DNA of 14,297 nt from JBOGEB01 sp050743125 (GCA_050743125.1 JBOGEB010000104.1:1-14297); one strand, 5' to 3'. Positions 1 through 7,365 are shown, counted from the first letter of the stretch. Numbers and translations: made by a program. Notes: a model not told the origin generated them from the sequence alone.

Positions 1-732
1 CTAGATGCTCTCGGGCAGGAAGGCAGTGATATACAGCGACGCATTGTTACGGAGCTCTGCCAACTGCGGGGACTGCCAGACGACGTGCCTAACCCCGATG
101 CCGGATTGCGGGCGCTAAGGCACCTCAAGGAGTTGGCGCGCGACCAAAAGATTGTCGTCGAGCGTGAGCACAGACAAGCCGAGCAACGAGCCCGCGAGGC
201 GCGACAACGGCAGGCCAGTCTGGCGGCTCGCGCCGAGAAGATGGCCGAACTACGCGAGACGCTCGCTATCCTGGCATCCAGCCGCGACGATCCTCAAGGC
301 CGTGGGTACTCGCTGGAGGACCTCTTGGCCGAATTGTTCGAGCTTCATGAAATTCCCTACCGCCGTCCCTATCGTACGCCCACCGAACAAATCGACGGGC
401 ACTTTGGCTACCGTGGGTTCGACTACCTTGTAGAGGCACGATGGCGCGCTCAACCCCCTGTCGAGGCCGACCTCGGTGCTTTTAAGACGAAGGTCGACAA
501 GAAGATTCAGAGCACGCGTGGCCTGTTTGTGTCCATGTCGGGATTCCGACAAGAGGTCGTGCTAGAATTTACTCGAGGTATTACATCGAACATCGTGCTG
601 ATGGATGGCATGGACTTGACTCTGATCCTTGAGGGGCGAGTGTCGCTCACAGACGCTCTCGACCTGAAGACCGAGAAAGCCGCACAGGAGGGAATTCTTT
701 ACTTTCCCCTCGTTACACGGTTTGTCGGGTAG
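1..732 (+). CDS. PD-(D/E)xK (Mrr-like) restriction endonuclease family protein, 5' end outside window
   Basis: The frame is open from base 1, so the gene starts upstream and 243 residues are visible. A GTG at 85 is possible but has no ribosome site, and the residues before it (for example ELCQLRGLPDD) look like genuine protein. Counting from codon 85, residues about 15-65 are charged and alanine-rich, a likely coiled coil. Residues 74-160 form a nuclease-like core: GYSLEDLLAELF, then D104 in EQIDG, then E117-A-R119, then a basic helix and GLFVSMSGF. The tail carries ILEGRVSLTDAL, a feature I associate with Mrr-like nucleases. The expected ExK motif is EAR here, so the catalytic lysine is replaced by arginine. 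The next gene starts 9 nt downstream, which suggests an operon. By family it would cleave DNA; the specificity cannot be read. GC content is lower than in the central genes, consistent with cargo. The nuclease fold is fairly sure; activity is uncertain. Confidence 0.75.
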   Translation, partial: LDALGQEGSDIQRRIVTELCQLRGLPDDVPNPDAGLRALRHLKELARDQKIVVEREHRQAEQRAREARQRQASLAARAEKMAELRETLAILASSRDDPQGRGYSLEDLLAELFELHEIPYRRPYRTPTEQIDGHFGYRGFDYLVEARWRAQPPVEADLGAFKTKVDKKIQSTRGLFVSMSGFRQEVVLEFTRGITSNIVLMDGMDLTLILEGRVSLTDALDLKTEKAAQEGILYFPLVTRFVG

Positions 733-741
733 GCGGTCGTC

Positions 742-1170
742 GTGCTGTACAGCATCGGATATGAGGGCCGCACGATCAAGCAGTTCGTTGAGACGCTACA
801 GCTCGCAGGGGTAGACGTGCTCGTTGACGTGCGCCTTACTGCTGTTAGTAGAAAGCCGGGATTCTCCAAGACCCGGCTCTCGGAGTCCCTGGCAGTCGCG
901 GGAATCGACTATGTCCATGAGCGGCTTCTCGGTAACCCCAAAGATAACCGTGATGCGTTCCGCGGCGATGATCTCGAAGCTGGTCGGCGCCGGTTCGCCA
1001 AGGTTCTCTCGAACGGATCCAGTGATGCGCTCGACAGGCTGGTCGTCCGCGCTTGCGACGCGAAGGTGGCCGTGCTGTGCGTTGAGAGAGATAGCAGCCG
1101 CTGCCACCGACAGGTCATCACCGAAGCCGCGCAGGACCTGCGGCCCAGCCTGATCGTCGTAGACCTCTGA
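742..1170 (+). CDS. DUF488 family protein
   Basis: A 142-aa protein of usual DUF488 length. The hallmarks are visible: YSIGYEGRTIKQFVETL at the N-terminus, DVR (29-31) followed by SRKPGFSKTRL (36-46), and the C-terminal VLCVERDSSRCHR (111-123), in which C113, E115 and C121-H122-R123 match the family motif. The start is GTG at 742; the following CTG is the only close alternative, and YSIGY lies right after it as expected. It follows the nuclease gene by 9 nt on the same strand. The biochemical role of DUF488 is not established as far as I know; the conserved Cys/His/Arg cluster suggests an enzymatic or metal-dependent site. Its stop directly abuts the stop of the opposing gene, leaving no spacer. 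Confidence 0.85.
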   Translation: MLYSIGYEGRTIKQFVETLQLAGVDVLVDVRLTAVSRKPGFSKTRLSESLAVAGIDYVHERLLGNPKDNRDAFRGDDLEAGRRRFAKVLSNGSSDALDRLVVRACDAKVAVLCVERDSSRCHRQVITEAAQDLRPSLIVVDL

Positions 1171-1192
1171 CTACCCGAACAGAGGTCGGGTA
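1162..1192. terminator. Two overlapping hairpins at a convergent gene junction
   Basis: GACCTCT (1162-1168) pairs with AGAGGTC (1181-1187), and TACCCGA (1172-1178) pairs with TCGGGTA (1186-1192). The two 7-bp stems share bases and cannot form together. They span the abutting stop codons of the two convergent genes and could serve as a compact bidirectional terminator. There is no U-tract, so this is tentative. Confidence 0.35.
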
Positions 1193-1974
1193 TACGGGGT
1201 CCGCCTGGGCCAAAAGACCCCGAGTATCAAGAACGATTTGGGATGCTGGTGCATGTTGCCCGCGAAGAACACCGTATCCCGGTCACCGCTGCATAGCTCA
1301 TCTAGCCACCTGTTGCGGATTGCCTCGACCCGGTCCGGCTCCGGTCGCAACTCTCGCCACGCCCGCCACGCCTGACCAATCTCCCAATCCACGATCGTTT
1401 GCTCGTGGCCTCCGCAGCTAGCATCCAAGCACCTGTAGCGGTAGCTGAACTGCCAGGGCGGCTGCTCCAACGGTTCCTTGTCAGGAGCGAACAGGCTGCG
1501 CTGTGCCGCTACCGTCTTCTTCGCTGCGTCCCACTCATCGCCACGGCGGGAAACCACGTCAGCGACATCGGCTGGACGGAATGCGCCAAGCGAGGTTCCC
1601 TGTACCTCCTGCATCCGCTGGAGTTCACACATCGACTCAATCATGACGGCGTCAACCAGCGCCCGGCGGCGGTCGAGATCAGGACCAGAGCTGGAAAGCT
1701 CAGGCCCAAGCCGGATCGTGTCGCAATCAGGTCGGAGGCTCTCCGGACGCCGATCTCGGCGCGACGGGTGTGCCTTTAGAGTGATGTACTGGTACTTCCT
1801 GAACTGCACATCACGATCGAGATCGCGGAACGGGATCGGGAACAGCCTCGCCCACTGTGGTGGGTGGATGTCCGTGCGGATCCCAGCCACACAGACTGAT
1901 TCGCCCGTCCGACGGCCGATCTGCGGATACGCCTTGACGGTCACCAGCACCTCTACTGTAGTCCATGACGTCAT
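1171..1974 (-). CDS. Unknown 267-aa protein with Cx4CxxH motif, partner of nuclease/DUF488 genes
   Basis: I know no assigned function. The N-terminus (VLVTVKAYPQIGRRTGESVCVAGI) and LFPIPFRDL (45-53) resemble a family of uncharacterised bacterial proteins with a conserved N-terminal beta-rich domain. The middle (about 95-165) is charged and helical. The C-terminal part has C182-x4-C187-x2-H190, a possible zinc site, followed by DWEIGQAWRAW (196-206), and ends with FFAGNMHQHPKSFLILGVFWP, which looks like a conserved core strand-helix unit. The start is ATG at 1974. A TACCAT hexamer lies 7 nt upstream, suggesting leaderless transcription, and no ribosome site is evident. The gene converges exactly on the DUF488 gene, and I infer that the three genes form a module with the endonuclease. 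No signal peptide or membrane segment is seen, so it is probably cytoplasmic. Confidence 0.7.
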   Translation of the reverse strand: MTSWTTVEVLVTVKAYPQIGRRTGESVCVAGIRTDIHPPQWARLFPIPFRDLDRDVQFRKYQYITLKAHPSRRDRRPESLRPDCDTIRLGPELSSSGPDLDRRRALVDAVMIESMCELQRMQEVQGTSLGAFRPADVADVVSRRGDEWDAAKKTVAAQRSLFAPDKEPLEQPPWQFSYRYRCLDASCGGHEQTIVDWEIGQAWRAWRELRPEPDRVEAIRNRWLDELCSGDRDTVFFAGNMHQHPKSFLILGVFWPRRTPYTRPLFG

Positions 1975-2484
1975 GCTCTAGATGGTATGAGCGACTCGTG
2001 CAGTTTCAGGCGTAGCCACAACACCGCCTACGGATTTCTTCGCTGACTCGACCTCACCCAGGTAGGAAGGCGTGTGGAATCCAGATGAACGCCCCATCTC
2101 TACCTGCGACTACTTCCAGGCAGCAAAGCGCCGCAGTCGTCAGGCCCCATAACTGATGCTCTTCGATATCAACCATCAGGCTGCTACCGGATGTTCTGGT
2201 GCCAGGTGGAGGGCTGTGCCAGGGCAGTAAGGTCGACCCCGATCGCATACGCTCGGGTCACGGGTGCGCAAAGGCAGGCGACGGCCGGCTGGGGGGTGGG
2301 GGTGTTGGGCGAAAGCGGTCGACGGCGCTCCGCATGCGCGTGTGGTCTGTCGGTCGGATAGGGTGCCGTGAGTGGAGGCGTGGGATGTGGGCACGGGTCA
2401 ATCGTCCGACTCCGGGCGCCAGACCAGCTCAGGAGGCCAGCGCAGCGCCGTACCGCCAACCAGCACTCGCGCAATCAGCTCGAC
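1975..2484. other. 510-bp stretch without a convincing gene
   Basis: The stretch lies between the 267-aa protein gene and the broken DUF2637 gene. Open frames exist on both strands, but their translations are low-complexity, Pro/Arg-rich and lack good ribosome sites. The most protein-like is a 40-codon minus-strand frame from ATG 2176 to 2054 (MVDIEEHQLWGLTTAAL...), which may be a remnant. A G-rich patch lies at about 2287-2310. Right after the DUF2637 TAG (2487-2485) the same frame stays open for 28 codons (VELIARVLVGGTALRW...). I see no tRNA, transposase or copy of the right-end tRNA sequence here. Confidence 0.5.
1982..1987 (-). promoter_or_regulatory. Possible -10 element (TACCAT) of a leaderless promoter
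   Basis: On the minus strand TACCAT fits the TAnnnT actinobacterial -10 pattern and ends 7 nt before the ATG at 1974, so transcription would begin at or next to the start codon. No good -35 is seen. Confidence 0.3.
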
Positions 2485-3258
2485 CTACTGCCCTTGTTGG
2501 AGTGTTAACCCGTTCGTCGAGGCAGCGCGGCAGGCGGCGAGTAGCCGCCGTCCGTGTCGGGCGCTGGTGCCCAGCTCGCGGGCGAGATCAGCACCAGTGA
2601 TCAAGCTCGCCGGCGGCGTCCCAGGCGGCGACCAGTCGATCGGTCTCGGCCCGTAGATCCGGTACCGTCTTGGCCTGGCCGATAGCGGACTCGGGCTGCT
2701 CAGTACCAGGCCGCCCGACGGTCAGCCGGAGTGCGCGATAGCGGGCAGCGCGGCGAGCGATAACCATGAGCACGACCTCGGTGACGACCAGCGCGGTGGG
2801 CGGCAACGCGGCGACGGTTCGTGCGGGCGCGGTGGGCGGAGCGTGCGCGATGTTCAACCCGTAGCTGCCGGCCGCGGCGGCGATCAGCAGGAGTTTCGGC
2901 GCCCAGTCTGCGAGCTGCTCCCACCCGAACCCGTCGTCGGAGCGGGCGTCGGTGCGGTCAGCGCACACCACAGATCCCCGCAGGCGCCGATGAAGATGAA
3001 CGAGTCGACGAACAAAGGGGCCATCCACGCATACCCGGGCGCGATCCCTCCAGAGCGCAACGCGAACTGGTGGATCGCGCCGAAACTCGCAACGAACGCG
3101 AGCAGCGCGACGATGGCGACAACCCCGGTCATGGCGGCGACGATGCTGGTGAGCAGACGCCGCAGCCAAGGGTCAGCGACCGCTGCTGGAACCACCGACA
3201 CCGAGGTGGCCGGGGACACAGGCGCGGACGCCGTGGGCATTGGAGTCTCCGAGGTCAT
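2485..3258 (-). pseudogene. DUF2637 membrane protein with C-terminal HTH, double frameshift
   Basis: From ATG 3258 (GGAG 7 nt upstream) the first frame encodes a Pro/Ser/Thr-rich N-terminus, a membrane helix (about 38-64, LTSIVAAMTGVVAIVALLAF) and a second one (about 79-100, APLFVDSFIFIGACGDLW), but it stops at 2884. The family-like continuation (GWEQLADWAPKLLLIAAAAG, then TALVVTEVVLMVIARRA) lies in the -1 frame and runs to a stop at 2588. The expected C-terminal helix-turn-helix (ITGADLARELGTSARHGRRL) is back in the first frame, ending at TAG 2487-2485. The total span is a multiple of three (258 codons). Two compensating indels, roughly 2970-2915 and 2645-2600, explain this. DUF2637 proteins are common on actinobacterial mobile elements, where a role in transfer or spread is assumed. 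Sequencing error is possible; programmed shifting is less likely, since no slippery heptamer is seen. Confidence 0.7.
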
Positions 3259-3380
3259 TGCTCACTCCGAGGCCGGGTGTACGGGAATGCCGCCGTCGGG
3301 CTGGGAGGACGCCCTGGTCCGGCGGCACTGGCACGGCGCTTACGCGCAACGGCGGGAACCTGGGGCTCCAGGCCCGGCGG

Positions 3381-3578
3381 TCACAGGCTGTCCCGGTAGT
3401 CGCGCCAGGCGTCGGCGATCTCTTGCGCGGCCTGCATTTGCTCGGAACTGCCGTAGGCGGGCACGAAGGCGAGGTAGCGGTCGGCCTGGCGGACCATCGC
3501 TGCGGCCTCGAGGTACGCCTCGCGCCGTGCCTGCACCGCTCTTGTGAGCAGGTCGACGGCGATCAGGAGCGGCCACAT
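3381..3578 (-). CDS. Small unknown protein (65 aa), transfer operon
   Basis: The ATG at 3578 lies 2 nt after the upstream gene's TAG, so translation is probably coupled. The protein (MWPLLIAVDLLTRAVQARRE... to ...AWRDYRDSL) is largely alpha-helical with a short hydrophobic N-terminus (LLIAVDLL), too short and mixed to call a membrane helix. I do not recognise it. The 122-bp gap that follows has a 5-bp hairpin (3359-3372). The position between a Prim-Pol gene and a DUF2637 gene is typical of small accessory genes on such elements. Confidence 0.6.
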   Translation of the reverse strand: MWPLLIAVDLLTRAVQARREAYLEAAAMVRQADRYLAFVPAYGSSEQMQAAQEIADAWRDYRDSL

Positions 3579-3580
3579 GC

Positions 3581-3892
3581 CTACACTCCCGCCTCTTCAT
3601 CGTGGCCGGAGTAGGTGATCGCAGCCAGCGCGTCATCCAGCAGCAGCGACGCGCGACCCCAACCTTGGCCCGGCAGCGTCACACCGGCAGCAACGGCCTT
3701 ATCGCACAGCTGCTGCGCTGCACTCAGTAGCAGGTGGATCAGCGCCGCCGTATCGGGAGTGTGAAGGCTCACCTCGGCCGGCTCGCCCACGACGTGGAAC
3801 CTGACCGTTGCCCACGTGGCCTCGCCGTTGCGTACCGTTGTGGAGGCGGCCAGCCGCTCGGTGGCGTCGACAAGGCTTATCGTGCAGATCAC
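3581..3892 (-). CDS. Small unknown protein (103 aa), transfer operon
   Basis: The GTG start at 3892 overlaps the stop of the 36-codon gene upstream (GTGA). The N-terminal half is beta-like (ICTISLVDATERLAASTT, ATWATVRFHVVGEPAEVSLH), followed by helical TAALIHLLLSAAQQLCDKAV and LLLDDALAAI near the end. No signal peptide, metal motif or nucleotide-binding motif is visible, and I do not recognise the family. Coupling on both sides (2 nt to the next ATG) argues that it is a real gene of the operon. Confidence 0.65.
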   Translation of the reverse strand: MICTISLVDATERLAASTTVRNGEATWATVRFHVVGEPAEVSLHTPDTAALIHLLLSAAQQLCDKAVAAGVTLPGQGWGRASLLLDDALAAITYSGHDEEAGV

Positions 3893-3999
3893 GACCCCAC
3901 CCCCTGCGCCGCGACAGCCAGTGAGTCAAGGTCGCACGCCGGGTCGACCAACCGCGTGTCCACGGCCTGTGCCGACCAGATACGGTCGCAGGGCATCAT
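3889..3999 (-). CDS. 36-aa microprotein, translationally coupled
   Basis: ATG ATG at 3999/3996 follows GGAAGGAG at a good distance and overlaps the Prim-Pol stop codon (ATGA). The frame runs 36 codons (MMPCDRIWSAQAVDTRLV...) to a TGA that overlaps the GTG of the next gene. Start and stop both sit in four-base overlaps and the ribosome site is strong, so translation is likely even though the product is tiny. It has two cysteines (residues 4 and 22) and no recognised motif. Its role could simply be to couple translation between its neighbours. Confidence 0.55.
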   Translation of the reverse strand: MMPCDRIWSAQAVDTRLVDPACDLDSLAVAAQGVGS

Positions 4000-5171
4000 C
4001 GGCTCCTTCCGTCATGGCGGTCACGCCCGTCGAGCGGTTGGTCGCGGATCACGCCCCGACTGCGGTGAACCGGCCGGGGGTTGGCGAGTCCAGCCCGGCT
4101 GGCCGAGCCCAAGGTGCGGCGCGTCTCTTGCTCGCCCAGCCCGATCGCACGAGCGGTCCTCGTGAGCTGGGCGGTGACCTCGTCGGGGTCGAGCAGGCCA
4201 GCGGCGGCAAGCTGGTAGCAGCGAAACGCCGCCCGGTTCAGCGTGGCGTTGCGCGTCCCAGGCGGCGCCTGCGCCAACCGGGCTATCTCGGCTGCCAGCG
4301 CCGCCTGCCCGTAGCCGTCACCTGCGATCACCGGCCAGCTCGGCGGCGGGTGGCGGGCCGGCTGAGGTCGAATGAGCAGGTCGCGTAGCGCCTGGGGGGC
4401 TGGTGGCAGCGGGGTGCCAAGGCTGCGAACCCAGCGGTACCGGCCTCCGGTGGCGTGACGGGAGGGCGGGGCGATCACATAGCCGCCCGTCCCGCGCCAG
4501 TCGACGCCTTCGAGTAGCCGGACTCGGCTGCCTTGCCCGGTAGGGGCGAGCAAGTAGTGCCAGCCGCCCGAGCCGGTGCGCGCCACCGGACCGGACAGCT
4601 TGAAATTGTGGTCGGCGACGAGCTTGCGGGCCTCAGCGAGGCCGACAAGCCCATCCAAGTCGAGCACATCGAACGCGACGCCGGTGGGGATGCCGATGTT
4701 CGCGTCCGGCCAGCGGTGCCACCTCGCGCGGATGACCTTGGGGTCGGTGGTGGCGTCGTTGAGCCCGTGGCGAGTGAACGGGTGCTTGGCCGACCGCGAG
4801 CAATGCCGATCGCCGCACGAGCAGCTCAACGTATGAGGGTGGCCTGGGACGGGGACGGGATGATGGCAGGGGAACACGGGGATGCCCCGGCGGGCGTAAC
4901 CCAGGGCAGCGTCGAGCATCCCAGGACTTTCCGGTGCCGTCCGGTCACGTCCGGTCGGCGCCGCACAGGCGATGCGGTCTCGTGGGCTGCCGTCGGGAGC
5001 GCGTAGACGCGTGGGCCGGCCGCACGCCGTGCACGGCTCGGCCGCCTCAGCGACCGTCCACACGTAACCGGCGAACGCGGACGGCATCGGCTGCCTGTGC
5101 TCACTCATCGTGACCGGGCGTAGCCCGTCGACGTGTTTGGTTAGACCGGTGGGGTCGGTCATCGCGATCAC
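3996..5171 (-). CDS. Bifunctional DNA primase/polymerase (Prim-Pol)
   Basis: A 391-aa protein with the Prim-Pol N-terminal domain (archaeo-eukaryotic primase fold), expected to make primers or extend DNA for element replication. An N-terminal CTACGRP (47-53) with C69 may bind zinc. The core runs from about residue 85: AALGYARRGIPVFPC, then CSCGDRHCSRSAKHP (117-131), then ANIGIPTG, the acidic DVLDLDG (168-174, catalytic metal site), GSGGWHYLLAP (200-210) and GTGGYVIAPPSRH (227-239). The C-terminal helical part (285-370) resembles the usual primase C-terminal region. No helicase domain is present. The start is GTG at 5171 overlapping the WhiB stop (GTGA); ATG at 5162 is an alternative. Its place in the transfer operon suggests that it serves replication of the excised or transferred element. 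No separate replication initiator is seen in the window. Confidence 0.88.
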   Translation of the reverse strand: MIAMTDPTGLTKHVDGLRPVTMSEHRQPMPSAFAGYVWTVAEAAEPCTACGRPTRLRAPDGSPRDRIACAAPTGRDRTAPESPGMLDAALGYARRGIPVFPCHHPVPVPGHPHTLSCSCGDRHCSRSAKHPFTRHGLNDATTDPKVIRARWHRWPDANIGIPTGVAFDVLDLDGLVGLAEARKLVADHNFKLSGPVARTGSGGWHYLLAPTGQGSRVRLLEGVDWRGTGGYVIAPPSRHATGGRYRWVRSLGTPLPPAPQALRDLLIRPQPARHPPPSWPVIAGDGYGQAALAAEIARLAQAPPGTRNATLNRAAFRCYQLAAAGLLDPDEVTAQLTRTARAIGLGEQETRRTLGSASRAGLANPRPVHRSRGVIRDQPLDGRDRHDGRSR

Positions 5172-5497
5172 CTGTCTCTGTCTCGCCTGCTGCGGGCGGC
5201 GGCGAGCAGGTCATGGCCTCGCACGCCGGCCCAGATGCCGTCCCGGTCGCCCGGGTTGTCCAGGTAGGTGTCGCGGCAGTCGCCCAGCACCGGACAGCCG
5301 GCGCAGATGGTGCGCGCCGGGGTGGCGTCTTGGGAGGGGTGGGGCCACCACAGATCAGGGTCGTGCTGACCATTCGTGCAGAGCGCCCGCTGCCTCCAGC
5401 GGGGATCGCCGGTCGCCGGCACGGCCATCGCCTCGGCAGGGGTGAGCAGCCTGCTGGTCTCGGCGCGGGGATCCCCGGAATCGTGCTGGCCGGCCAT
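5168..5497 (-). CDS. WhiB-like Fe-S transcription regulator
   Basis: A 109-aa Wbl protein. Four cysteines, C40, C65, C68 and C74 (C-x24-C-x2-C-x5-C), would hold a 4Fe-4S cluster, and the turn motif is GIWAG (87-91), against the usual G[VI]WGG. A basic tail (AARSRRDRDR) follows, shorter than in many chromosomal Wbl proteins. The start ATG at 5497 overlaps the last base of the coupling-protein stop (TGATG). Longer upstream reading in this frame only shadows the coupling gene. Wbl proteins act with the principal sigma factor and can sense redox or NO. Here it sits between the transfer ATPase and primase genes and probably regulates this operon or host promoters; that role is inference. Confidence 0.9.
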   Translation of the reverse strand: MAGQHDSGDPRAETSRLLTPAEAMAVPATGDPRWRQRALCTNGQHDPDLWWPHPSQDATPARTICAGCPVLGDCRDTYLDNPGDRDGIWAGVRGHDLLAAARSRRDRDR

Positions 5498-7365
5498 CAG
5501 CGCCCACCACCTGCGCGGCGGCGGAGGCCGGGGGTGCGCCACCACGCCCGTAACCGCACCTTGACTGGTGGCAGATGCCCGTACACCAGCACGGCCTGAC
5601 GCGGGCGCAGCTGACGCAGCCGTGCCGGAGGGACGAGTGGCCGGCTCCGCTGGGCGTGCGTCCGCGACGTGCGGTCCCCGACTGAGACCGAGGTTTCGAT
5701 GACGGTCTGGTCGCCGATCAGCTCGGCCGCGAGCTTCAGCGAGCCGGTATCGGCCTGGCCGGACAGGAACAGCTTCGCCCGATGGCCGTTGAGCACGGTC
5801 ATCGCCCGCTTGCCGTAGCGGTGTTCGACCTGGCCCAGGTCGTGGAAAATCGAGACGAGTTGGATGCCTTGGCCGCGGCCGGTGGTGGCCAGCTCGGGCA
5901 GGTCGGGAATGGCGGCGATGTTGCCGGCCTCGTCCAGACACAAGAGCAGGCGGGGGTCGAGCATCCCGTCGGGACGGTCGGCGGCCAGCTCCTGCGCCCG
6001 GCGGGCGACCGAGCTCAGCAGCGCGGTGAACAGTGGGCGCAGCCGGCGCTGCTGATGCGCCGGGGCGTACAGGTACAGGCTGTGATCGCCGGACAGCAAC
6101 AGGTCCAGGTCGATCTCACACGTCTCTGCGGTCTCGGCAACGCGCGGGTCGGCGTAGGCGTCGAGCAGCGTCTCCGCAGTCCCGTACACCGAGGAGCGGG
6201 TGCGGTCCTCCCGTGCCTTGCATGCCTCCCAGGCATCTGCCGCGCCTGGGTCGCCGAGCTGTGCGAGGGCCTTGTCGACTTCGTGCTGCTCTTGGATGTC
6301 GACCCAGCGCACGACGTCGGCGATGGACCGGCCGGTGCCGGCGGCGGCGTAGAGCACGACGGCGAGGAGCTTGCCGCCCAGCATGGTCCAGTAGTGCTGG
6401 TCATCGCGGGTCTGGCCGGTGACGTCTGCGGCGGAGGCGAGCCAGCCGCCCATCTCCCTCGCTCCAGCCCACGTCCGGCACGACGCCAGAGGGGTCCACG
6501 TGTTGGACGGGAGCCCGCCGGCCTGCAGCGGGTTGAAGATCCAGGTCTGCCCACGCAAAGCCCGGTGGTGCAACGTCGCCCGGACCACATCCGGCTTCAT
6601 GGACGTAGCGACGAGCGGGCCGTGCCATTCCAAGATCGCGGGGATCGCCAGCCCGGCGGTTTTGAACGATCCGGGCGGGCCGAACGCGAGCACCGACGCG
6701 CATTCCTCGGCGGCGAGCAGCGGCCGGCACAGGCCGTGCCAGCGGCGGCCGAGCACCACCCTTCCCCGTGGCTGGCTCTTGACCACACCGAGGGCGCGGC
6801 CCCCGTGGCCGGCCAGGCGCAGCGTGAGCACGGCGGCCAGTGCGGGCAGCACGAGCGCGGCGGCTGCGGGGCTGGCGATCGCCCCGGTCTGCGCGGTCCA
6901 CCAGTGTGAGACCGCTGCTCGGGTATGCGGTACCCAGCCTGTGGCGTGACGCACGGCCAGCCGGCGGACCTGCCAGCGTGACGCCCAGCCCGACGCTCGC
7001 GCCGAACCGCGCGAGCGCCATGAGCGTCGCCGTGGTCCCGACCGGCCTCGCCTCACCGCGCACGTCAACGTCAGTGGCGCGGCGACCACGAGGGCCAGGG
7101 AGAAGTACATCCCCACCGGCCCGGGCAGCAGCTCGCGCACGCCGGTAGGCCAGGCCAGCGCGGGATCGCGCCAATGCCGAGCCCAGCCGTAGACGACCCA
7201 GGGCACTTCCGCCAAGCCCAGCCGTGGCCAGGTGTGGGCGAACAGCAGCCCGGCGAGCTGTCCCGTCGCCCACGCCAACACGCAGGCAGCGACGAGACCT
7301 CCCACCAGCGCTACCGGTACGGCGGAGTCGAACTCGTCACGTCCGGAGCGACGCTCAGGCGACAT
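5497..7365 (-). CDS. VirD4/TraG-type conjugative coupling ATPase
   Basis: A 622-aa type IV coupling protein family ATPase. Two membrane helices lie at the N-terminus (about 17-42 and 86-103), and a hydrophobic stretch at about 163-186 may be a third. The RecA-like core has a Walker A at 229-236, GPPGSFKT, in which F replaces the usual Gly before Lys, then GLAIPAILEWHGPLVATS. Walker B is LLLCLDEAGN (473-482), followed by ATTGRGQGIQLVSIFHDLGQ (493-512), typical of TraG/TraD proteins. Such proteins recruit DNA substrates to a membrane channel. The gene starts at ATG 7365, overlapping the excisionase-like gene by 11 bp. No relaxase or other channel subunits are in the window; they may lie to the left or be supplied elsewhere. 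The basic linker at about 104-150 is unusually arginine-rich. Confidence 0.87.
   Translation of the reverse strand: MSPERRSGRDEFDSAVPVALVGGLVAACVLAWATGQLAGLLFAHTWPRLGLAEVPWVVYGWARHWRDPALAWPTGVRELLPGPVGMYFSLALVVAAPLTLTCAVRRGRSGPRRRSWRSRGSARASGWASRWQVRRLAVRHATGWVPHTRAAVSHWWTAQTGAIASPAAAALVLPALAAVLTLRLAGHGGRALGVVKSQPRGRVVLGRRWHGLCRPLLAAEECASVLAFGPPGSFKTAGLAIPAILEWHGPLVATSMKPDVVRATLHHRALRGQTWIFNPLQAGGLPSNTWTPLASCRTWAGAREMGGWLASAADVTGQTRDDQHYWTMLGGKLLAVVLYAAAGTGRSIADVVRWVDIQEQHEVDKALAQLGDPGAADAWEACKAREDRTRSSVYGTAETLLDAYADPRVAETAETCEIDLDLLLSGDHSLYLYAPAHQQRRLRPLFTALLSSVARRAQELAADRPDGMLDPRLLLCLDEAGNIAAIPDLPELATTGRGQGIQLVSIFHDLGQVEHRYGKRAMTVLNGHRAKLFLSGQADTGSLKLAAELIGDQTVIETSVSVGDRTSRTHAQRSRPLVPPARLRQLRPRQAVLVYGHLPPVKVRLRAWWRTPGLRRRAGGGR

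Noticed and set aside
2287..2310. G-rich patch as a G-quadruplex
   Set aside because: Only three runs of three or more G (6, 5 and 3); a fourth run is missing on either side, so the standard pattern is not met.
2199..2600. 133-codon plus-strand open frame
   Set aside because: Gly/Arg-rich translation with no domain, no good ribosome site, and overlap with the minus-strand HTH end of the DUF2637 gene; GC-rich chance frame.
4840..4860. GGGACGGGGACGGGATGA as an att copy of the tRNA 3' end
   Set aside because: Only about ten bases resemble the tRNA sequence and it lies inside the Prim-Pol coding region, so it is chance GC-rich similarity.
5498..5941. N-terminal extension of the WhiB gene to 257 residues
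   Set aside because: The extension is an out-of-frame shadow of the coupling-protein gene. The ATG at 5497, overlapping the upstream stop, gives a normal-sized Wbl protein.
5782..6909. 375-codon plus-strand open frame opposite the coupling-protein gene
   Set aside because: Antisense shadow of a well-supported ATPase gene; translation is low complexity with no domain.
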